Part shown: piece by piece, positions 60,309 to 64,000 of the stretch
How positions within the stretch are numbered: position 1 is the stretch's first letter
Layout: every line of letters begins with the position of its first letter
Assembly (NCBI GenBank): GCA_045599645.1
Contig: JAZRWI010000115.1
Span: 1 to 64,000 of the forward strand
Origin: RUG334 sp045599645
GTDB lineage: Bacteria > Muiribacteriota > Ozemobacteria > Ozemobacterales > Ozemobacteraceae
Direction: 5' to 3'
DNA length: 64,000 nucleotides
Program-made: the position numbers and the translations under genes
The notes under the pieces: generated by a model
Seen by the model: the letters and a program-made list of their open reading frames with translations, nothing else
The model's database searches: none
Told to the model about the DNA's origin: nothing

Positions 60309-61421
60309 TTATTCGACATCTGACAAGCTATCAATTACTAAATTATCTATTATTGCTGCTTCCTTTTCCTGAGTTCCATGAATTTCATGTGCGTAGATAT
60401 CGCCAGTGACTCTTATACTTGAATGACCAAGATGCCTTGAGACAGAATCAAGAGAAGCTCCACCATTAAGTAAATAAGATGAATTGGCATGCCTCAATGA
60501 GTGTAATGTTATATTCTTTAAATTCAATCGCTTACAGATTCTGGCAAAACAACGATAGAATGTATATAGTTTTCTTTTACTGCTCTTCACAACATAACCA
60601 AACCTATCGTTTTTTGGAACCTTCATCAATTCTTCCTTGAGCGTCTGAGGCATCAGGATATTTCTTATTGAGCTATTGGTTTTTGGTTTTCTTATGACAG
60701 TGCAGCCTTCCTCATAAACAACTTGCTTATTAACTTTTAAATAATTGCTATTAAAATCTATATCTTCCCATTTAACAGCTAATGCTTCACCTCTTCTTAG
60801 GCCTAACAGCAAACAGAATAACAAAGGAATCTTATAATCCTTTTCTTTCATAAATTCCTTGATTAAATCAGCACACTGTTCACGATTCGGTATAATCTTT
60901 TTTCTTGGATCTGCTTTTAGTTTCTTTGCTTTTTTGACAACATTCTTTGTTATCCAATCGCAATCTATCGCATAATTCAAAGCAGTGTTCAGAATAGTCA
61001 CAACCAAAGAAATAGTATTCTTGGATAATCCTCTGTTATAAAGCTTCGCAGTCATATTATTGATATCATCGCTTTTAAGCATATGCAGTTTGATTTCACC
61101 AATATATGGCACAATATTAGTTTCAATATTATGACGATAATGGGCCAATGTTGTCAGAGCCTGCTTCCCCTGACATTTAATCAACCAGTCTTCCAGGAAT
61201 TCTTCTACTGTCTTTTTGGCTTCTGCCGATGAAACTATTATTCCGTTGTCCCTTTTATATTTCAAAACAATATCTTCACCTTCTGATAACGTTCTGGCGA
61301 TACCGATCAGTTTCCTGCTTCTATCACCTTTGAATTTTGGTTCTGACATATAAATATAAAGTTTATTTTTACGCCAGTTAAAATTACCAGAATTATTTGT
61401 TCTTCTTCCTTTTTTTCTCAT
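60309..61421 (-). CDS. Tyrosine recombinase (integrase 2)
   Basis: 370 residues. The N-terminal part resembles the arm-binding region of Tn916-type integrases. A core-binding domain (about 65-150) is followed by the catalytic domain with LGLRRGEALAVKWEDI (Arg), TLHSLRHANSSYLL (His, Arg), LGHSSIRVTGDIYAH (His and Tyr). All catalytic residues are present. GGAGG lies before ATG. It is diverged from integrase 1 in sequence and sits 27 kb away between terminase and early genes, so it may belong to a nested element or be the second recombinase of this phage. Confidence 0.92.
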   Translation of the reverse strand: MRKKGRRTNNSGNFNWRKNKLYIYMSEPKFKGDRSRKLIGIARTLSEGEDIVLKYKRDNGIIVSSAEAKKTVEEFLEDWLIKCQGKQALTTLAHYRHNIETNIVPYIGEIKLHMLKSDDINNMTAKLYNRGLSKNTISLVVTILNTALNYAIDCDWITKNVVKKAKKLKADPRKKIIPNREQCADLIKEFMKEKDYKIPLLFCLLLGLRRGEALAVKWEDIDFNSNYLKVNKQVVYEEGCTVIRKPKTNSSIRNILMPQTLKEELMKVPKNDRFGYVVKSSKRKLYTFYRCFARICKRLNLKNITLHSLRHANSSYLLNGGASLDSVSRHLGHSSIRVTGDIYAHEIHGTQEKEAAIIDNLVIDSLSDVE

Positions 61422-61655
61422 TTTTTACCTCCTCAAAAAATATCCACACGAATTCCATTTTTAGATATTTGAATTAAGCGTTATCAGTGTGGTTGTTTTT
61501 AATGCTCTAAGATTATTACACATTTCACCCTCTAACTAGCACAGACGGTAAATAAAATCAAACCAAAAACAAGCATTAAATTTTCCACTTTCCACCAAGA
61601 AGCCACCCTATTCGGCATTCATTTTCCAGAATAAAAAAATAAATAAAATAATTTA

Positions 61656-61684
61656 TTGACATACTGCACGCAGTATAGTATATT
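61656..61684 (+). promoter_or_regulatory. Promoter with palindromic operator, RHH operon
   Basis: TTGACA (61656-61661), 17-nt spacer, TATATT (61679-61684). Between the boxes lies ATACTGC-AC-GCAGTAT (61661-61676), two perfect 7-bp arms. A repressor bound there would block the promoter. The ribbon-helix-helix protein of the same operon is the obvious candidate. The rest of 61422-61655 is A/T-rich with no gene seen; it must also hold the divergent integrase 2 promoter. Confidence 0.75.
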
Positions 61685-61709
61685 TATAATATCGAAAGGA
61701 GGTGAAGAA

Positions 61710-61820
61710 ATGGATAAAATAACAAAAGCCCTAGAAGACTTGAAGCAAGCTTTGAAGGATTGCGATGCAGTCTCAAGAGTGACAATAACAATCACCCTGA
61801 GCAAGTCTACTAAGGCTTAA
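61710..61820 (+). CDS. Micro-ORF (36 residues), first in the RHH operon
   Basis: AAAGGAGGTGAAG precedes ATG, a near-complete ribosome site. It encodes an amphipathic helix (MDKITKALEDLKQALKDCD) followed by a Thr-rich strand (RVTITITLSKST). It is short but well supported by promoter and ribosome site. The dyad hairpin at 61826 follows at once. Role unknown. Confidence 0.6.
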   Translation: MDKITKALEDLKQALKDCDAVSRVTITITLSKSTKA

Positions 61821-61825
61821 GCCAA

Positions 61826-61862
61826 ACCGGGCAGTGAGATACGACCTCACGTAAGTCCCGGT
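61826..61862 (+). promoter_or_regulatory. Two-tier hairpin in the RHH operon mRNA
   Basis: Outer arms ACCGGG/CCCGGT and inner arms GTGAG/CTCAC with a 7-nt loop. No U-run follows, so it is not a terminator. It lies between the 36- and 60-residue genes and may protect the mRNA, be a processing site or bind a regulator. Confidence 0.45.
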
Positions 61863-61905
61863 AGTGATTCTAGCATATAATGATTTTATTTCAAAGGAGA
61901 TTTTT

Positions 61906-62088
61906 ATGAAGGCTATTACTACTAACAACAAGAACATTTCTATTAAAGAAAATAAAAAATCATGGACAGCTTCCAGCAAGGCTGAATCGTTTCAGGTTTC
62001 TTACAACATCCCCAAAGATGTATGCAAGACAATTAAAGAAGTAGAAAAATTCATCAAAGACAATAATCTTTTCGGAGTAATAAAATGA
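61906..62088 (+). CDS. Small basic phage protein (60 residues)
   Basis: Starts at ATG 61906, with AAAGGAGA upstream; an in-frame ATG at 61864 lacks one. Polar, Lys-rich N-terminal half (MKAITTNNKNISIKENKKSW) then a short strand and helix (SYNIPKDVCKTIKEVEKFIK). ATGA overlap with the RHH gene makes a coupled pair, as in many toxin-antitoxin or regulator operons, but it does not look like a known toxin. Confidence 0.65.
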   Translation: MKAITTNNKNISIKENKKSWTASSKAESFQVSYNIPKDVCKTIKEVEKFIKDNNLFGVIK

Positions 62089-62264
62089 CAATTCCAGCCT
62101 CCAACAGAAAAGCCATTAATAAATACAATGCAAAGACGTATGATACTGTCTCTGTCAGACTACCAAAAGAATTAGTTCAACAATTCAGAGAAAAATGCGC
62201 TTCAGAAAATGCCTCCCAGGCGCAAATCATAAAAACTGCCATCGAAGCCTATCTGGCCAAATAA
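62085..62264 (+). CDS. Ribbon-helix-helix (Arc/CopG-like) DNA-binding protein
   Basis: 59 residues: a basic start, the beta strand TYDTVSVRLPKELVQQF, then helix, turn (ENASQ) and helix (AQIIKTAIEAYLAK), the standard RHH fold that dimerises to bind a palindrome. It likely represses its own promoter at the 61661-61676 dyad, and possibly integrase 2 from the shared upstream region. A terminator follows within 5 bp. Confidence 0.88.
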   Translation: MTIPASNRKAINKYNAKTYDTVSVRLPKELVQQFREKCASENASQAQIIKTAIEAYLAK

Positions 62265-62268
62265 CACC

Positions 62269-62305
62269 AAAAGCCCTCTTCAACCGAAGGGGGCTTTTGT
62301 TATTT
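62269..62305 (+). terminator. Terminator of the RHH operon, left copy of a duplicated terminator
   Basis: AAAAGCCC-T-CTTC-AACC-GAAG-G-GGGCTTTT, followed by GTTATTT. A nearly identical sequence in the same orientation lies at 62961-62988 on the other side of the SLATT-like cassette. Confidence 0.85.
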
Positions 62306-62411
62306 AATCTTTCTTTTCTTCTTTTGGTGGTTTAACTTTTGGCAATTGCGGCTTTGTGACAATAACTGGCATGCCACGATTTGAAATATGTTTTCTTTTA
62401 TCTTCATTCAT
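62304..62411 (-). CDS. Micro-ORF (35 residues) after the SLATT-like gene
   Basis: GGAG stands 9 bases before ATG 62411, which overlaps the stop of the 168-residue gene by 8 bp. It encodes a basic, Pro/Lys-rich peptide (SNRGMPVIVTKPQLPKVKPP). Probably translated with the gene before it. Unknown role. Confidence 0.5.
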   Translation of the reverse strand: MNEDKRKHISNRGMPVIVTKPQLPKVKPPKEEKKD

Positions 62412-62910
62412 TCTTTGTTGGCTCCACATAATATTTATTAAAATAAATATTGGCTTGTTTTTCAGCCGAATTCAAATACCAGAAAAAACCTATAATACCT
62501 GATGGCGCCTCTAATGAATCATTCTTAGATTTAAAATCAATCCAAAGCTTATGAATTTCATTACTAGTCAATTCCCCATTTGATACCTTATGCCAGTCAT
62601 CAGACATTTTTAAGAACAAAATATTAAGTTCCCTTAAAAGCAATTCTAACTGAACTATTTTATCTTTATAATTAAAAAATAACGATAATACCAAGGAAAA
62701 TATCTGTATTCCTATAGAAATATAAAACCACATTTCTGAATTGCTATATTTCATCTGAATGGCAGAAATTCCTATAATTGTAATAATAGTCACTAATATC
62801 TGGGAAAATGTATCAAGAGACTTACACCAATTAAGACATTTAGAATAGTAAATCAGATGAGCTTTCATATCAAACATTTCATAATAATATTTTAACTGAG
62901 TATCTTCCAT
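62404..62910 (-). CDS. Two-TM SLATT-like membrane protein (moron candidate)
   Basis: 168 residues: an N-terminal helix, two membrane helices (about 36-52 and 60-82, separated by a short polar turn), and a long C-terminal cytoplasmic helical region (KIVQLELLLRELNILFLKMS). This is the layout of SLATT-type effectors, which are linked to membrane damage in anti-phage systems. No nucleotide-sensing SLOG or cyclase partner is next to it. It has its own promoter and is flanked by duplicated terminators. AAGGAGAAAAC precedes the ATG. The family call is by topology only. Confidence 0.6.
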   Translation of the reverse strand: MEDTQLKYYYEMFDMKAHLIYYSKCLNWCKSLDTFSQILVTIITIIGISAIQMKYSNSEMWFYISIGIQIFSLVLSLFFNYKDKIVQLELLLRELNILFLKMSDDWHKVSNGELTSNEIHKLWIDFKSKNDSLEAPSGIIGFFWYLNSAEKQANIYFNKYYVEPTKNE

Positions 62911-62927
62911 GTTTTCTCCTTGCAGTT

Positions 62928-62956
62928 ATTATAATAAAAATATTCTCTTGAAGCAA
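62928..62956 (-). promoter_or_regulatory. Promoter of the SLATT-like gene
   Basis: On the minus strand TTGCTT (62956-62951), 17-nt spacer, TATAAT (62933-62928), 17 bp before the start codon. Confidence 0.75.
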
Positions 62957-62958
62957 AT

Positions 62959-62999
62959 CCAAAGCCCTCTTCAGTCGAAGGGGGCTTTGGTTTATTTTT
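62959..62999 (+). terminator. Right copy of the duplicated terminator
   Basis: CAAAGCCC-T-CTTC-AGTC-GAAG-G-GGGCTTTG followed by GTTTATTTTTT. It matches the left copy over 28-29 bp with two or three changes. No plus-strand gene ends before it, which suggests that it was duplicated with the cassette or shields it from read-through. Confidence 0.75.
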
Positions 63000-63040
63000 T
63001 GTGTTCGTCGAGCATATCTTGCAGATCAGCGACGGCCGAA

Positions 63041-63196
63041 TCATAACCGTCTGAGAAATTTAAACTCCTTGCAGATTATTCGCACTAAGTCAACGATGAA
63101 ATAGGCCACCAATAAGATTGAGCCAAAGACCTTAATCATGTCTATCATCGCCATCAGGAATTGGAAGTTATAGTAATCATTGAGAATCTGTGCCAT
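63041..63196 (-). CDS. Small membrane phage protein (51 residues)
   Basis: AAGGAG stands upstream of ATG 63196. It encodes one membrane helix (MIKVFGSILLVAYFIVDLVR) with a basic end (CKEFKFLRRL). It overlaps the 44-residue gene before it by 20 bp. Could be a small inhibitor or an early membrane factor; unknown. Confidence 0.6.
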   Translation of the reverse strand: MAQILNDYYNFQFLMAMIDMIKVFGSILLVAYFIVDLVRIICKEFKFLRRL

Positions 63197-63311
63197 TGAC
63201 TGGCTCCTTCAGTTTTGTATATTTCAGGCATTCTATTTCCCATTTAGCTTGTTCATCTTTCGTCATCGTTTCCATCTTCCTTTGCGTATAATTTTTCTTG
63301 TTAAATGTCAT
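63177..63311 (-). CDS. Small early phage protein (44 residues)
   Basis: Starts with ATGA overlap at the stop of the 43-residue gene. Very polar and helical (MTFNKKNYTQRKMETMTKDE). Translational coupling rather than a strong ribosome site supports it. Confidence 0.45.
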   Translation of the reverse strand: MTFNKKNYTQRKMETMTKDEQAKWEIECLKYTKLKEPVNGTDSQ

Positions 63312-63439
63312 CTCGCACCCCTATCTTTCTTCCTGTAATTCTGTTTAACTCTCGTTTTTCTGTCCCAATGTATTTCGCAAGCGACTCTTGTATTGAGCCA
63401 GCGTTTAATCGTTCTTTGGATTTTCTCCTGTTCTGTCAT
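63308..63439 (-). CDS. Small basic early phage protein (43 residues)
   Basis: ATG 63439 lies inside the end of the 116-residue gene (35-bp overlap). The product is basic (KIQRTIKRWLNTRVACEIHW and RKTRVKQNYRKKDRGAR) and could bind nucleic acid. AAAGGGAAAAA is a moderate ribosome site. Confidence 0.5.
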   Translation of the reverse strand: MTEQEKIQRTIKRWLNTRVACEIHWDRKTRVKQNYRKKDRGAR

Positions 63440-63755
63440 TTGTATTTTTCCCTTTTAAAAAACTATCAACAATCTCTTTGATTTCGTTAAGGTATTCCTT
63501 GTAATCGGTGCCTTCCAGCTCGCAAACACTTATATCCTGCCGGATATCGGCCAATAACTTCAATTTCATCTGTTCACGTGCTGCTTTTTGCAGTAAAACG
63601 CCTCTAGGGTCTTTTATCCAGGCGTGTTCATATTTGCCGCTGAAAAGACTTTCACCGTTTGTCGCAAGAACGTAACCTTTTGGTGCACAATTCGGGTTTG
63701 CTTTCGCAAATACCCATCCCGCCGGAATAGTATCTAATTTTTTAATCTCAAGCAT
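63405..63755 (-). CDS. Early phage protein of unknown function (116 residues)
   Basis: An N-terminal beta-like half (PAGWVFAKANPNCAPKGYVL ... SLFSGKYEHAWI) followed by a helical half with acidic and basic patches (LLADIRQDISVCELE). No known domain. It lies 3 bp after the 55-residue zinc-type gene and overlaps the next gene. Confidence 0.65.
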   Translation of the reverse strand: MLEIKKLDTIPAGWVFAKANPNCAPKGYVLATNGESLFSGKYEHAWIKDPRGVLLQKAAREQMKLKLLADIRQDISVCELEGTDYKEYLNEIKEIVDSFLKGKNTNDRTGENPKND

Positions 63756-63758
63756 TGT

Positions 63759-63926
63759 TCATCTTGCACCTTCTTTTCTCGCTCCACAGCAGACACAGTG
63801 TCTGCCTTCCCATTCCTCAAAATGCTTCCTGAAGTAGTCCTTTTCTGATTCTGAAAGTTTATTAAATTCTGTTAAGTCGCCGTTTTCACAAGCATAGGCG
63901 ATTCGGTCATACTGTTCCTGAGTCAT
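63759..63926 (-). CDS. Small early phage protein with C-terminal CVCC motif
   Basis: 55 residues from ATG 63926, with GAGGAG at good spacing; an alternative ATG at 63962 also has GGAG and would add 12 residues. A helical body (EQYDRIAYACENGDLTEFNK) ends in GRHCVCCGARKEG, a possible metal-binding end. Family unknown. Confidence 0.6.
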   Translation of the reverse strand: MTQEQYDRIAYACENGDLTEFNKLSESEKDYFRKHFEEWEGRHCVCCGARKEGAR

Positions 63927-63958
63927 TGTTCTCTCCTCTGACTGGTAACGATCACTGG

Positions 63959-64000
63959 TCATTTATTTTCTCCGTATTTATAGTTTGCCCTGCAAGAGCA
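63959..64000 (-). CDS. C-terminal end of an upstream early phage gene (partial)
   Basis: An open frame enters from the right edge and stops at 63959 (TGA inside ATGACC), ending in ANYKYGENK. Consistent with the chain of overlapping early genes. Too short to classify. Confidence 0.3.
   Translation of the reverse strand, partial: CSCRANYKYGENK

Larger units (their letters stand above)
33326..64000. mobile_element. Lambda-like siphovirus prophage, left part (right end outside window)
   Basis: A contiguous phage module set: integrase beside a tRNA, then late genes on the minus strand in lambda order from small terminase (60043) to lysis genes (34880), and early-type small genes at 61.7-64 kb. 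Tail genes (tube, G/GT frameshift, tape measure, hub) point to a non-contractile siphovirus. All structural genes are full length and uninterrupted, so the prophage looks intact. More than 30 kb is visible and the window ends inside it. Confidence 0.92.

Noticed and set aside
62998..63040. Possible short coding tail ending DLQDMLDEHKK
   Set aside because: The frame looks protein-like but has no start codon after the upstream in-frame stop, so it is not called.
33326..64000. Second copy of the tRNA-Leu 3' end (attR) inside the window
   Set aside because: No match to the T-arm/acceptor segment on either strand beyond chance 10-base similarities (for example near 57824). The right end must be outside.
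1..64000. CRISPR arrays
   Set aside because: No regularly spaced direct repeats were seen; the repeats present are the MITE pair, TR/VR and duplicated terminators.

Overview
The window (about 38% GC by eye) is a stretch of bacterial chromosome (1 to about 33,240) followed by the left part of a lambda-like siphovirus prophage (about 33,326 to beyond 64,000). Strong Shine-Dalgarno sites, short intergenic gaps and many perfect intrinsic terminators are visible throughout. Lipoprotein signals, pseudopilins, a spanin-like protein and Nu1/GpA-type terminase suggest a diderm (Gram-negative-type), probably anaerobic host that ferments amino acids (urocanate hydratase, dicarboxylate/amino-acid symporter, SNF-type symporter). 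I cannot name the phylum from sequence alone. Host region 1-17.7 kb: a Na+/dicarboxylate-type symporter, small exported and HAMP membrane proteins, metK, hutU, ankyrin-repeat and DUF445 membrane proteins, a CACHE-class III adenylate cyclase, a formylglycine-generating-enzyme-family protein, an adenosine-deaminase-family enzyme and a SAM methyltransferase. Two inverted copies of a 147-bp MITE-like repeat (39-185 and 4151-4296) bracket the first four genes. Host region 17.7-33.2 kb: a Ser/Thr-rich protein of unknown role with a leader micro-ORF, a Sel1 lipoprotein joined to a three-gene pseudopilin operon, a Ser-rich lipoprotein whose ribosome site lies in a hairpin, a convergent anti-sigma/ECF sigma pair that shares one TTAA as both stop codons, a HEAT-repeat membrane protein, a surface-polysaccharide-like cluster (two related multi-TM proteins, GtrA, FAD-dependent UGM-like oxidoreductase) and an SNF symporter. 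Prophage: it starts at tRNA-Leu(GAG), the likely attachment site, next to a tyrosine recombinase. Late genes run leftward in lambda order: small and large terminase, gpW-like, portal, protease-capsid fusion, decoration, head-tail joining, tail terminator, tail tube, G/GT chaperones with a GGGAAAC -1 frameshift, tape measure, distal tail, and tail hub with S74 chaperone. They are followed by a complete diversity-generating retroelement (target gene with variable repeat, Avd, template repeat, reverse transcriptase), a lysis cluster (XhlA-like, holin-like, spanin-like) and a DNA adenine methyltransferase-like gene. No copy of the tRNA 3' end recurs before 64,000, so the right end of the prophage is outside the window. 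The most interesting items are: (1) a previously unlabelled unit at 34,505-34,758 with an 18-residue hydrophobic peptide mRNA on the minus strand and a fully antisense small RNA on the plus strand, each with its own 17-nt-spaced promoter and terminator, which looks like a type I toxin-antitoxin module of the Ibs/Sib kind; (2) the retroelement, with 16 of 17 template/variable mismatches at template adenines; (3) two 'moron' cassettes with their own promoters (a four-TM protein inserted inside the tail operon, and a two-TM SLATT-like protein flanked by duplicated terminators); (4) a second integrase with a divergent ribbon-helix-helix regulator operon whose promoter holds a perfect palindromic operator; and (5) two overlapping coiled-coil membrane frames that start 4 nt apart at the end of the lysis region.
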